Source of the DNA: Oscarella lobularis
Lineage: Eukaryota > Porifera > Homoscleromorpha > Homosclerophorida > Oscarellidae
DNA: 64,000 bases
Assembly: GCF_947507565.1 (NCBI RefSeq)
Contig: NC_089185.1
Span: 124,001-188,000 of the forward strand
Direction of reading: 5' to 3'
The notes beneath the pieces were generated by a model. It was not told where the DNA came from and did no database searches. It saw only the letters and a program-made list of their open reading frames with translations. Positions 34,367 through 45,031 of the stretch are shown one piece after another. The position numbers and the translations under genes were made by a program. Numbering within the stretch: the first letter of the stretch is position 1; each line of letters starts with the position of its first letter.

Positions 34367-37300
34367 TCATTGGAGCTCTAGTGTTTCCATCGATCCCCAT
34401 CTGCGGCCGAAGTTGAGCTTGACGGGAAGTGGTATAGTAATCGCGACGGCCCCTTCCATTTCTCGCCGAAGAATTCGTCCCAGTTTCGTGACGACCTCTT
34501 GGCGAACGTCGTAAACGAGTTCGTCGTGCATGTGAAGAACGAGCGACGCGTCGTCTTTAAGGCCTTCGTTGAGAATCGCCGCGTCGACGTTGATCATTGC
34601 TCGTTTAACCAAATCGGCTGCGGATCCTTGAACCGTGCTATTAACCGCCTGCCTTTCCGCTTGGCTTCTCTCATTTGCATTCGTCGATTTAATCGCCGGT
34701 AAATAGCGTCGCCGTCCCATAAGAGTCTCCACGTATCCGAGCTCCCTGCACCTGTCCACTGACGACCGCAAAAACGACTCGAGCCCTTCGTATTTTGATT
34801 TGAACGACGTCATGAAGCGAGCTGCTTCCTCCTCCTTGACGCCCAGCTGTTCTGCAAGTCCTTTCGCTCCGATTCCGTATATCATTCCATAGCAAATTTG
34901 TTTAGTCCATTGCCGCTGATCAGCCGTCACGTCGTCGACTCCGACGCCAACCCATTCGCTGGCTATCGAACGGAACACGTCACCGGCACGGGAAAAAATC
35001 TGAATCAACTTTTCATCCTTCGACAAGTGGGCTATGAGTCGGAGCTCGAGCTGGCAATAGTCGGCAGCGACGAGAACGCATCCCGGCGACGCAACGAACA
35101 TATCCCTCATGCAAATCTTTCGCGTATCGCATCCAATATCGAACTCCTTTGGAACGTTCTGCAGATTCGGGTCGCAGACCGCAATTCTTCCCGTCGCCGT
35201 GTGAGTTTGACACGTAGCAAAAACTCTGTTCTCCGCTCGATCCCTCTGTCGTTCTTTAGCGAGAGGAAGAAGGGTCTTTGTTACCGCATTTTCGACTCTT
35301 CGCCATTCCAGTATCACGCCGGGTAGACGATGTTCGGTAGCGAGTTTTTCTAAGACACCTTTCGCCGTGCTAAATTGTCTCAACCGGCGAATGCGACCGA
35401 GTCCCATAACTTTCTTACCTCCGCCACTCGGATCCGGCGGGGGTAATTTGAGTTCATGAAAAAGAACGGTCGAAACGTCTTCAGGATTGTTAAGAGAAAA
35501 CTGGCGACCGGCTAGTTGATGCGCTTCAACTTCCAGCGACGATAGTCGCTCGTGAAGAATACCCGACTGCCGTTTGTACTCCTTGGCAGAAAAGCCCAAT
35601 CCGTGCATTTCCATTTGAGCTAGAGACACGACGGCCGGCATCTCTACCTCGTGAAAAGCTTCGATTAGACCGTTTTGGTCGAGTTGCACTTCGAGCGAGT
35701 CCATTAGAGGCAGAAGGAGAACGGCTTCGGCGCAAGCCTTGAGTCGAGCCGGGCCAGGATTCGTTGCCATGAAAGCGAGCCCTTCACCTTTGCGTCGGTC
35801 AAATTCTTCCGATAGATAGTGCTTCAGCAGCTGATGAAGGTTCTTCTCCTTGCCGTCCGGTTGCAGCAGCCAGTCGCCGACGTTAGGATCTCTCAAAACG
35901 CCGGAGAGAGAAACTCCGCACGTTTGAGCGAATTTCTTTAGCTGGGTTTTGACACCGAACAGAATTCGAACTGGACAAGTAGAGGCTTCGCGAAGAACAG
36001 CGGCGACGGCGGAAAGCCGCTGGCTTTGGCTCAATTCTGGATCAACACCAGCTTCGGCGAGACTGTCGCCACTCTGAGAAGACGGCGGCGAACTAGAACA
36101 GGGAGCGAAAGATACGAAATACGCATCCCTCGGCTGCCAGCACACGGCCATCCCTAGAATGACTTCGGATCCATCGGGAGCTGAATATCCAGTCGATTCG
36201 GCACCCAATTTCTGCTGCTGCGCTCGCTGCCGCCTCGTACCGATATTCGACGATCCGACAAGTCGAGAGGAAGCCAAAGCGACAGAACAGCGTTTCTGAC
36301 CTTTCCACTCGGATAGAAACGTTTCAAACAAATCCTTATGAGCGGCTACGTCAATAATAGAAAACGTAGAGCCTCCGCCAATGGACGATTGCGACAGCGC
36401 GTGACTCGACTCAACAGCAATTTCTCTGGTAGTCTTTTTTTGACTCGACTTTTCTGCCTCGTGGCAAGCAGCTGCCATCAGTTCCAACGTTTCGAAGCTG
36501 AATTCTGGCATAGAAAAACTGCGTCGACCTACGGCGCCGTCAGGCGTGACGGGAAGTATAGGAGACCCAAATTCGACCACATTTCTCCACCGACGCGAAG
36601 GGCGAGTCGTAGCGAAAGCGGGAGTCGACACAGAAAACGAAGCAGCAGCCGACGTCGAAGCTGGCGAACTGTGGGCCACAGAAACGGTCTTTGCTCCAAA
36701 TAGATCACAGGTCGAATCTGGATCTTGCGGCGAAATTCCATCACCAGGCGAAGCTACAGCAGCGTTCAGTGGCTCAGCCTCCGAAGTGGCCAAGGCAGTC
36801 GTAGGTATCGAAGCGGCTTTTTCTTCATCATCTGATGCAGACCCAGTAGCAGCAGCGGCGTCTATATTGACGTTGTCGCTCAACACGAGCTCTCTCGCTT
36901 CTCGGACAATTTCCGAAGCCGCTTCAGCTTCCGTCATCTTCACTTGCAGTTGATTGACCCAACTCCAGCTTCTCTCGTCGTCCTTGGCGCTCATGAACGG
37001 CGTCACTTTCCTCAGAGTCGTTTCAATTTCGACAGGCGACGCCAAGGCAATCGACGCTAAAGTTCGATATCCGGCATTGTAGAGAGTTCTCGCACGCTGC
37101 CCATTCAACAACGATATCTGAATCAATTCGCACAACTCCCTCTCGACTCCAAAACAGAGTCGACTCTGAAACTGCGACAGAAGCAATTCCATATTCTTCC
37201 AATTTAGCCGCTGACAAAAGATCGTCACCATCCCAGCAAAAGTAGCAGCCGACTGTTGAAGCGACTGAAGAGGACCCCTCGCGACGCCGTAGCGCTCGGC

Positions 37301-39610
37301 GACAGCACCGAGCGGCGCTTCGTGAACAAGCTCATTCAACGCCATCGCCATAAAAAACCGACGATGAACGTCGGCGACGGCTTTCTGCTGCGCGTCGCGT
37401 TCCGTAATCCTCCCGTAGACGGCACGAGCGAGAAACGATTCCTCGACGCCGACGCGATCGGCAACGCGTCGCATGTCGGGCGGCAATTTTTCCCACAAGC
37501 GCAAGAACTGATACCAATTCGGATTCGGCCATTGTCTCTGTAGAAAAATAGGCGTCACTTGATAAACGAGATGAAGTTCGTTTTCCAAGACGAATCCTTT
37601 GCGAGCGCATTGAAGCTCTTTTAAAACGACGCACGCTTCTTCCGGCGACAGAGCCGACGCAAGGCAAGCGGCACCAAACTGCGTCGGCTGATACGACTCT
37701 CGATCGTCGCCGCCGCCGCCGCTGTAGCGCAAGAAAATAAATTCGTTCTTCTGCAAATAGACAAGCGAATCGGCGACAATTTTTTTGACGGCATCGACGT
37801 CGCAACCGAGCGCTTTTCTCTCCGCCGCTAGCAGAGTGCACGACGTATACGTTTCCACGTCATCGGGAGTGAGAGCGACTCCGCCGGCGATGACTTCCAA
37901 GAGCGCTCGTTTCATCGCTCCGTCGTCGTCGAGAAGACAACTCTTGACTGGAGTCAGCGTCGATTGGACGAGAGACATACCCTTTGCTCTTTCCGTCTCC
38001 TTACAAACGAGCACGCTTTCGCCGCTCGTGTCGACGCCCTTTCGTCCCGCTCGACCCGTCATCTGCTTATACGTCATCGTGTCGAGAAGACGACCGTGAA
38101 AAATTGGCGTACGAATTATGACGCGTCTCGCCGGTAAATTGACGCCCGACGAGAGCGTCGACGTGGCGACGACGACGCGAAGAGCGCATTGACGAAACCC
38201 CGTCTCGATCACTCGTCGTTCGTCCATCGTCAAACCGGCGTGATGAAAGGCGACGCCTTGAGAAACGATGACGGCGAGGCGAGGATCCAATCCGACTGGC
38301 GTATTCTTTAGCTGCTTGAGAACATCGTCGACTTTGTCAGGATTATCACTACTCAGCTTTCGACTAATATTGAGTGCCAGGTTTTCGCACTGGATTTTTG
38401 TGGGACAGAAAACCAAAACGGATTGTCCAGCTGTGACCGTTTCGCGGCACAATGCAATGACGCCGTCCGGGTCATCGTTCCCGGCATCTAGATCGCGTAT
38501 CATCTCCATTTCTTTATCGTAGATTGCGTTTCCGACTTTGATGTACTCCGTCAAAGGCACGGGCCGATAATGGGTATTATATAATTCCGCGTCAAGCCAA
38601 GACGCCAGAGTAATCAAATTCGGAAGTGTCGCACTCATGCCCACAATCTGAATGGGATTGGGAGATCGCATGCAAACGAACCGAATCTTTGTCAAAAGCA
38701 ATTCGAGTAAATAGCCGCGAGACGGATCGCCAGCCATGTGTAGCTCATCAACAACAACGACGCCTAATTGACTTAGTTCTTTCTCCTCGACGAGACGATT
38801 TATCATACTGTTGGCTTTCTCGATTGTGCAGACGGCAATGTCGCAGCGCGCGAGACCCCCTTTGGGACTTTGAGTGCCGACGAATGCTTCGACAGTCAAT
38901 CCGACGCCTCGAAAAAGATTCTTCAAGTAGGCCGTCTTTTCCATCGTTATACTAACAAATGGAAGTATAAAAATCGCTTTCTGTTCCGTCTCAAGAACTC
39001 GTTTCAGTATAAGAAGCTCGGATACGAGAGTCTTTCCGGCACTCGTTGGCGCCGAATAGACGAGATTCCGTCCCTGGAGTGCCTTCGTTTTTTGCAAGCA
39101 TTCCGCCTGCCATTCAAACATCGACACGATACCGAAATCTCTGTATTTCTTCAGAACAGCGTCAGGCAAAGACCACGACGACATAAGAAGATCGGTTTGA
39201 CTAAGGGAAGACGTTGAAGATAACGACGCGTTTTTCGACGTCGTCGCGGCGTGGAGCTCCGATGCCGTCACGAAGCCAGATGCCGACGACGAAGACGACG
39301 ACGTTGAAAATGTCACGCCTTCTAAGAGACTCGATCCGACGGCGCGAAGGCTGCTCGTTTCTTTTGCGGGAGGCGTGAGGACGGGCTTTGCTATCGATTC
39401 GCGCAGTTCGCGGCGTTTTTGCGCGGCGCTCGTCTTTCTTTTTGCTTTTTTCTCGTCGTGTCGTTGTTTTCGAGGCTCGGCGATGCCTTTCGTTGAGGTT
39501 TTCGGCTTCGCTGGAGCAGATTCGGACGATGCATGGAGCTTTCTTGGTAATTTCGAGCGCAAAGGGTAATCTCGCGTGTTTATTCGCTTGCGAGAAGACG
39601 ATGCCGACAT
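34367..39610 (-). CDS. POLQ: POLQ, DNA polymerase theta (helicase plus polymerase), intronless
   Basis: A single 1747-codon frame encoding the enzyme of polymerase-theta-mediated end joining. Residues 1-140 are basic and low complexity. The superfamily 2 helicase runs from about 150 to 900, with Walker A SAPTSAGKTLVSELL, DELH, VGMSATLPNL, VSQGVAFHHAGLT and YKQMTGRAGRKGVDTSGES. A Ser/Ala-rich linker of about 200-250 residues follows. An exonuclease-like part and then the family A polymerase end the protein: TATGRIAVCDPNLQNVP, motif A VAADYCQLELRLIAHLSKDE, KQICYGMIYGIGAKGLAEQL (motif B), RRRYLPAIKSTNANERSQAE and motif C MHDELVYDV. Human POLQ is 2590 residues, so the central region is much reduced and the loop before motif C is missing. 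Confidence 0.97.
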   Translation of the reverse strand: MSASSSRKRINTRDYPLRSKLPRKLHASSESAPAKPKTSTKGIAEPRKQRHDEKKAKRKTSAAQKRRELRESIAKPVLTPPAKETSSLRAVGSSLLEGVTFSTSSSSSSASGFVTASELHAATTSKNASLSSTSSLSQTDLLMSSWSLPDAVLKKYRDFGIVSMFEWQAECLQKTKALQGRNLVYSAPTSAGKTLVSELLILKRVLETEQKAIFILPFVSITMEKTAYLKNLFRGVGLTVEAFVGTQSPKGGLARCDIAVCTIEKANSMINRLVEEKELSQLGVVVVDELHMAGDPSRGYLLELLLTKIRFVCMRSPNPIQIVGMSATLPNLITLASWLDAELYNTHYRPVPLTEYIKVGNAIYDKEMEMIRDLDAGNDDPDGVIALCRETVTAGQSVLVFCPTKIQCENLALNISRKLSSDNPDKVDDVLKQLKNTPVGLDPRLAVIVSQGVAFHHAGLTMDERRVIETGFRQCALRVVVATSTLSSGVNLPARRVIIRTPIFHGRLLDTMTYKQMTGRAGRKGVDTSGESVLVCKETERAKGMSLVQSTLTPVKSCLLDDDGAMKRALLEVIAGGVALTPDDVETYTSCTLLAAERKALGCDVDAVKKIVADSLVYLQKNEFIFLRYSGGGGDDRESYQPTQFGAACLASALSPEEACVVLKELQCARKGFVLENELHLVYQVTPIFLQRQWPNPNWYQFLRLWEKLPPDMRRVADRVGVEESFLARAVYGRITERDAQQKAVADVHRRFFMAMALNELVHEAPLGAVAERYGVARGPLQSLQQSAATFAGMVTIFCQRLNWKNMELLLSQFQSRLCFGVERELCELIQISLLNGQRARTLYNAGYRTLASIALASPVEIETTLRKVTPFMSAKDDERSWSWVNQLQVKMTEAEAASEIVREARELVLSDNVNIDAAAATGSASDDEEKAASIPTTALATSEAEPLNAAVASPGDGISPQDPDSTCDLFGAKTVSVAHSSPASTSAAASFSVSTPAFATTRPSRRWRNVVEFGSPILPVTPDGAVGRRSFSMPEFSFETLELMAAACHEAEKSSQKKTTREIAVESSHALSQSSIGGGSTFSIIDVAAHKDLFETFLSEWKGQKRCSVALASSRLVGSSNIGTRRQRAQQQKLGAESTGYSAPDGSEVILGMAVCWQPRDAYFVSFAPCSSSPPSSQSGDSLAEAGVDPELSQSQRLSAVAAVLREASTCPVRILFGVKTQLKKFAQTCGVSLSGVLRDPNVGDWLLQPDGKEKNLHQLLKHYLSEEFDRRKGEGLAFMATNPGPARLKACAEAVLLLPLMDSLEVQLDQNGLIEAFHEVEMPAVVSLAQMEMHGLGFSAKEYKRQSGILHERLSSLEVEAHQLAGRQFSLNNPEDVSTVLFHELKLPPPDPSGGGKKVMGLGRIRRLRQFSTAKGVLEKLATEHRLPGVILEWRRVENAVTKTLLPLAKERQRDRAENRVFATCQTHTATGRIAVCDPNLQNVPKEFDIGCDTRKICMRDMFVASPGCVLVAADYCQLELRLIAHLSKDEKLIQIFSRAGDVFRSIASEWVGVGVDDVTADQRQWTKQICYGMIYGIGAKGLAEQLGVKEEEAARFMTSFKSKYEGLESFLRSSVDRCRELGYVETLMGRRRYLPAIKSTNANERSQAERQAVNSTVQGSAADLVKRAMINVDAAILNEGLKDDASLVLHMHDELVYDVRQEVVTKLGRILRREMEGAVAITIPLPVKLNFGRRWGSMETLELQ

Positions 39611-39861
39611 GGAAAGAGGACGTAGCTGAAGCTAAGTGCTCCTCATCAATTCAAATTCAGTCAAACGTTATCCGGGATGGACCTCGCACGTGCTCACTAT
39701 ATATCTATGCGTTCTTGCATCTTTTACGCTGTTTCGCTAATTTGTATGCAGCAACAGCACGTTTCCTCTCCTTTTCCATATGTGCTATTTGCATCGTATC
39801 CTTCTTGTTTTTCGCCTACAAAAAATACATTATTTGAAGATTATAAAAATATTCTTCTTCA

Positions 39862-40743
39862 TCATACTTCAGTTCCTTTTTTAACACCTCTTGGAGCGAC
39901 GAGTAAGGGCGGAGCCTGAACAACTTCTCCAAATCGAACTTTATCTACACTTCCGTTATTAATTAATTAAAAGTCTCGCTTATGTGTAACAAATGTTCTT
40001 CACCTTTCACAAATTCCTCTTTGCCTTCAATATAAACGTCGCTTTTCTTTTTCCTTTTTCTTCTCTTCTCGGTTCGTTCTTTCATTACTCTGCAATGCAA
40101 CGCACTTTAGATAAAGAATGACCAATAGCTGGCAATAAAATCAACCTCTTTCTCCTTTCAGATGTGGAAGTCTTGGACTGAATCTGTCTTCTCACTATTT
40201 CCGTCGTTTCCTTATCAATGCGATCGAAATAAGTCTCCACGTTCTCTCCTTTCCGTTGCTTGAAGCTAGTCCGTTGATTGAAGCTAGTCGACCTAGACTC
40301 CTCTTTCATTCGCCCAAAGCTATTATCTTTATCGATTCGTCGTTCCTCGGGTAACGAGTCACTGTCAGAGAGCGAGATCTCAACTCCGTCTTTGAGAAAC
40401 ATGCTGCTCGTAAGAGCTCCCAGCCCCTTTCTCTTCTCCTTTCGCTTTTTCGAAGCCTGTTTCTCGTCGCTTTCTTCATCGTCATGAGAAGGAGGAAGGT
40501 CGACGACTCTAAACAAGCAGGATCAGGCTATCTGTTCTATTCGTCTACGTGTTCTGCCTACTTTTTGATTGCTTTGTGACTGCGTCGCTTCGAAAAGGGA
40601 TCGATGGCTTTGACTCGTTTGTGACGGCCGACCCGACCCATCACTTCCAAGATCGATCTACGCCAAGGCACAGATGACACAGTCGGGATTCGGGAATTCC
40701 ACGAGCGCGCGCGAAGCGTTGAAGCCCCCTGCCCGCGGTTCAT
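39862..40743 (-). CDS. CCDC137: CCDC137-like nucleolar/chromosome-periphery protein
   Basis: A basic, coiled-coil protein. Exon 1 (ATG 40743-40741) encodes MNRGQGASTLRARSWNSRIP and a basic block VGRHKRVKAIDPFSKRRSHK. The next exon holds ASKKRKEKRKGLGAL and then SFKQRKGENVETYFDRIDKE, similar to the CCDC137 motif KFKQRKGES-x(3)-Y-x-HR-x-EQE. The last exon encodes DKVRFGEVVQAPPLLVAPRG and KKGTEV, similar to DTVKFGEVVLQPPELTARP. These two spaced matches support the assignment. The protein is shorter than the human one. Vertebrate CCDC137 is nucleolar and cell-cycle related; the role here is inferred by homology only. Confidence 0.8.
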
Positions 40744-40823
40744 TTGATTTTCCTATGTTTCAAAAACACAACAGCAAAAGGTAACCAAATAGACTACTCA
40801 AATTTCATCATGCCTTTCGTATC

Positions 40824-43800
40824 CTACAATTCTTTCATTTCCTTTTTAAACGTCTGTCCAAAAGATTTCCAGAGTTTGGGATTCGATTCGAGGCAAGTGC
40901 AACCGCAGCCAGAGGGACAGACGTGTTGATTGGTAAACCAGTTTCGCATGTGAAGTACGTGTCCACCGTGTCCGCAAGCCAAGCAAACACTGGACGAACC
41001 TTAAACGATTTGTCCACTTTATCAACCTGAAAATCAGACGGCTAAATGTCACGAACCTTTAACTGGAATTCGACAAATAGAACACCGAAATCCGTGCGTT
41101 CGACATCTCTCGCATACAGCTCCACTCAGCAGATTTCCGCATTGCGAACACTTGACGCAAAAACCTAAAAAAAATACAATAAGCAAACTCAATGCTCCAA
41201 CAAAACACTCTGCTGACCAATTCCGTTATCCCCGTCCTGAGAACTGTTCGACATGTGCTTCAATACCTCAAGACGTTGTTCCAATAATCCCCATTTAAGC
41301 AAGACATCGGCATACACGCGACGAAATTCGTCATACTGTCGCGAACGACTAGGATCAAGAAGGTAACCGTTCTGCAAATGATTGAATTGCTCTTCGTCCG
41401 GATCCGCCCACTCAATCGCTCCTTCAGACGAGGAAAAGGGCTGCAAATGATTCCAACTACTGACACCAACTGCAGGAAAGCCGTGAGTTGGATCAAGCAG
41501 TCCAGGCATGTAGTTCCAAGCGGGAGATTCCGACAAACTCGGAGAGGGCAACACGGAAGGATTGAGATGCTATAAATCGGTAAAAACAAATGCGTATGAT
41601 CGAGAATGCATCACGAACCGTATTGGAGTCTGAAGTAGAACTTTTTTGTCGAGCCAGAGCAGGTGGCTCTGGAAGAAGACGAAGTGACATCACCGGCCTG
41701 TCCTTCGTCGAATTGATCCGCCACTTGTCGTTCTCGTACAAAGATATCACAGACGTGATCATTGCTAACGTTTGAACGTCTCGCTGTTTCTCGTAGTGCT
41801 CCAAACTAGAAAGACAACATAGACCATGCCAGCTCAATCTAACTGTGGACATACATTGACATAATCATGTCTCGTCCAAACGGATAAAAGGCCCAAGGAG
41901 GTCCGTCGTCCGCTCCACTGCGACCGACGCCAAATAGCTTCGAATCGAGAACGAGTTCCAGAAGTTGCCACATTTGAACGAGATCCTGACGGCTCTCATT
42001 CGCCGCTGACAACGCATTCAATTGACATAGGGTCTCGGCCATTTCGACATTATTTAACCTGCAATCAAAATTTAAAATATTCCCGAGTGGGTTTGGATTC
42101 ACGTGCCTGTAACTTTCCGCCAGGGATCGACTGAAGGGAAGAAGATAGTGCAAGTCTCTTATAACGACGGGTCCAACGTAGAGTTTCGATAAATTAGCAA
42201 CGTTAATCTTGGATCTCGTTCGTTTCGACGCGTGGTAATAACTGTGAAGAGAAACGGCTGATTGATCTCGGCTTCCGATGCTTGGCGACGTAGAGTAAAA
42301 TTTCGCTGAATCGTTCGTCGTTCCGCGACGCGACAATGACGAAGAAGTCGGCAAAGACGACCCTTGTACGAGAATTCGATTCTTAATCGTGGAAGAAGTC
42401 CACTTGCGATGGGCGCCGAGATCCGCGAGAGCACTGCATCAATTTTCAAAAAAAATATTTTTAAAAAAAGAGCAAAAGCATACCGGGGAGTCTTATCCGC
42501 TAAAGCAGGAACGTTAAGCAGATGAGGACGAGTAAAGACGACAAGAAGACCTAAAGTCAATAATAATTAAAGATGAGCTATTTTCAATCGGTAACTGACC
42601 ATTTGCACAGAAGCAGGCCCCAGACGTTCGAGGAAAAGGAATATGTGCATCAAGTGAGCTACCATATGTAAACGCAGTCGTTGCTCTAGTCGTCTTTTCT
42701 AAGCCAGAATCTTCAACGCTTTGTTCAGGCGTCTGAGTCTTCAGAGCGCATCATAATAATTGCCTAAAGCGAGTTACCCATTCTGTACCGTCTGCTTTTC
42801 TAGTTGAGTAACGAGTCGTCGAAGGCACGCTTCTAAGCAAGGTCTGTGATTATTCACCAATGACTGAGCCGTTTCATCCAGTGCCTGCAAACCGAATACA
42901 TAAGGTTAAAATATCGATTAGCTTCGGTCTCACTTTCTTAAGCGACGACTTCGTTGCTGTGTCGATGGTCGACTCTTCGGAAAATTGAAACGACGGAACC
43001 GCTTTGTTTGGATACAGTTCGGGAAAGCTGATACAAAGACGAACGAACTGCGACGCAATACGAGTCACAGTCGTGCACGTCCTATTGGCCGCATTCAGCT
43101 GAAAAAAAACACATAGTCAATTTCGACTCAATCAATTAATTAATTACCCTTTCGACAGTGCATCCCGGTATGTCTTTTCTCATGAGCGCAAATTCCTGAC
43201 TGAGAGTATGCGGAGTCTGAAGAAGTTTGAGATCATCGTCGGGATTCTTGTTCTCCATTCTATTCGCGTTCTCAGTCGCGACGTTAGACGATGACCCCGC
43301 CTCTCGTTTCGCATTCCAAGACGTATCCGGAGCGTCTAGATCTTTTACGTCATGTCCGCACGCCTTTTAAATAAATAAAAAATTAGAATTTCAATTTTCC
43401 TAGCAATGGGCTTACAGTTTGGTGTTGAGCGCTAATTTTCCACAATCTCAACGTCTGATCTTTAGACCAGGTTACTAGCTGATATGCCGAAGCCATTTCG
43501 CCTCCCAAAGACGACGACCGATTGACTCGCCACGCAAAATCGGGCACACTATCCGTGTGACCGTCGAACGCGTGAACCGGCTCCGTGATAGTCGACTTGC
43601 TAGCGGCGAGACTCCATAGAAGCGGCGCCACGTGCTCTTCGCGTCTCAACTGTGGCACCTTCAGCGTAACAACGCCAGACCCAAACGGCTAAAAGAATTA
43701 TTAGATACGCGCATTCGCTATCAAAAAAGACCGACTGTAAATTTTGCTCGCCACACTGGCATTCCAACCGATAATACACATTTAGCCGTTCTAGGCGACT

Positions 43801-44882
43801 TGACATCCCAAAGCTGTAAAAAATCCCAAAAGAATAAAAAAAACAATTAGAAAAAAATGTACTCACCTTGACAGTTGAATCCTGACTGGCTGACGCCAAA
43901 ATATTTCTGTCTTGCCGACTCCAATCAAGACCGTGAGTTTTCAGCGTGTGAGCCGCAATATAAGTGACAGCCGTTCCCGCTCTCTGCAGAAAATAAACAT
44001 TAATGAAAATCCACATAGAATCCTTTCTTGCTTTTCGGTCCCAAACTCGAACGTCGCCATCGTGCGACGACGCTAAGAAATTTTCATCGTGACGATTCCA
44101 TTTGACTTGAGACGCTCCCGCTAAAAAATAAAATTGAAAAATACTCCCCAAGTCACTTTTCCCTATTTACCAACGGCCTTCCACGTCATTACAGGCCGTT
44201 GAAACTCTCTAACATCAAAGTTAGATAACGCAGTCATATACATATATCTTAGCAGGACCTCGTATCCCATATATGAACATAAGTATCCGCTGAACACGAT
44301 ACAAAGAGAGCTGGATGATGAGGACACCAACTCAAATCACTTTCAGACAGTCCCAGTGAGAAATAAATGATTTTTTATATATGCAAATACCTTATAGCTC
44401 TCGTGTGACCCTTCACGGATCTCACAAGTGGCTTTTCTGCTTCTACGTTCCACAAGTCGACGTGTTGAGAAGACTGGCAGAAAATTATTGGTCAAAATTG
44501 AATTACTTAGACAACTAAAATATTGCCTACCGTGGATACTATTAAACGTTCGCTGCTGCCGGGATGAGAATTCCAGTCGATTGCTGTGACGTCAAATTTT
44601 GTACTTCTTGGCAATTTTCGCGTTGGCGAGAGCGATTCGATATCGACAATGCCGAGAAATTTGCGCCTAAAAACGCCGAATTTGCAAAAAGAACGAGATC
44701 GATAGTCGATCGACTCACGTTGCGATCACACAATGACTTCCGCTCCCGTTTACAGCCAACGTGCTGCTCTAAAACCAAAGCGTGACGATGGATATTAGCA
44801 TTGCAGCAGTCTTGCTTACTTGCCAGTCCAATTTGGTCCCTGCGTCTCGATGCAACGACGTCGTCTTCTTTTCTTTGCTCAT
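40824..44882 (-). CDS. WDR59: WDR59, GATOR2 complex subunit
   Basis: A scaffold of GATOR2, which relieves GATOR1 inhibition of TORC1 when amino acids are present. Exon 1 (ATG 44882-44880) encodes MSKEKKTTSLHRDAGTKLDW, joined to STLAVNGSGSHCVIA and RKFLGIVDIESLSPTRKL. WD repeats include GASQVKWNRHDENFLASSHD, HGLDWSRQDRNILASASQDS and YQLVTWSKDQTLRLWKISAQ. The RWD part includes FPELYPNKAVPSFQFSEEST. Then come IPFPRTSGACFCANG, VVFTRPHLLN, QRDVQTLAMITSV and LLDPSRSRQYDEFRRVYADV. The C-terminal zinc-binding module has many CxxC pairs (CSQCGNLLSG..., CLACGHGGHVLHMRNWF, VCPSGCGCTC) and ends FKKEMKEL. About 20 short introns. Confidence 0.93.
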
Positions 44883-45031
44883 TTGTCTCGTCTCGTTGAT
44901 ATTTCTTTGTGGCGAGTCCGGGCTTCCTATCACGTGGCGTCTAATCGTTACCAGGGCGACTGTTCGTAGCAACTTGGAAGCGTCGGTCTTGCTACAGTGC
45001 AGAGCGAGATCGACGGGCTCGCAGTTTCGCC
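44883..45031. promoter_or_regulatory. Bidirectional spacer WDR59 / CCDC81 with X-box-like site
   Basis: 149 bp between divergent ATGs. At about 44946-44959 it contains GTTACC-AG-GGCGAC, one mismatch from the RFX X-box consensus GTNRCC-N(0-3)-RGYAAC. A perfect half-site AGCAAC lies about 15 bp downstream. RFX sites drive ciliary genes, and CCDC81 is a centrosome/cilium-associated protein. Confidence 0.5.

Noticed and set aside
44810-44830. GC-AG intron 1 of WDR59 (GGCAAGTAAG)
   Set aside because: GT-AG splicing at CAA|GTAAGC gives an uninterrupted frame and is simpler.
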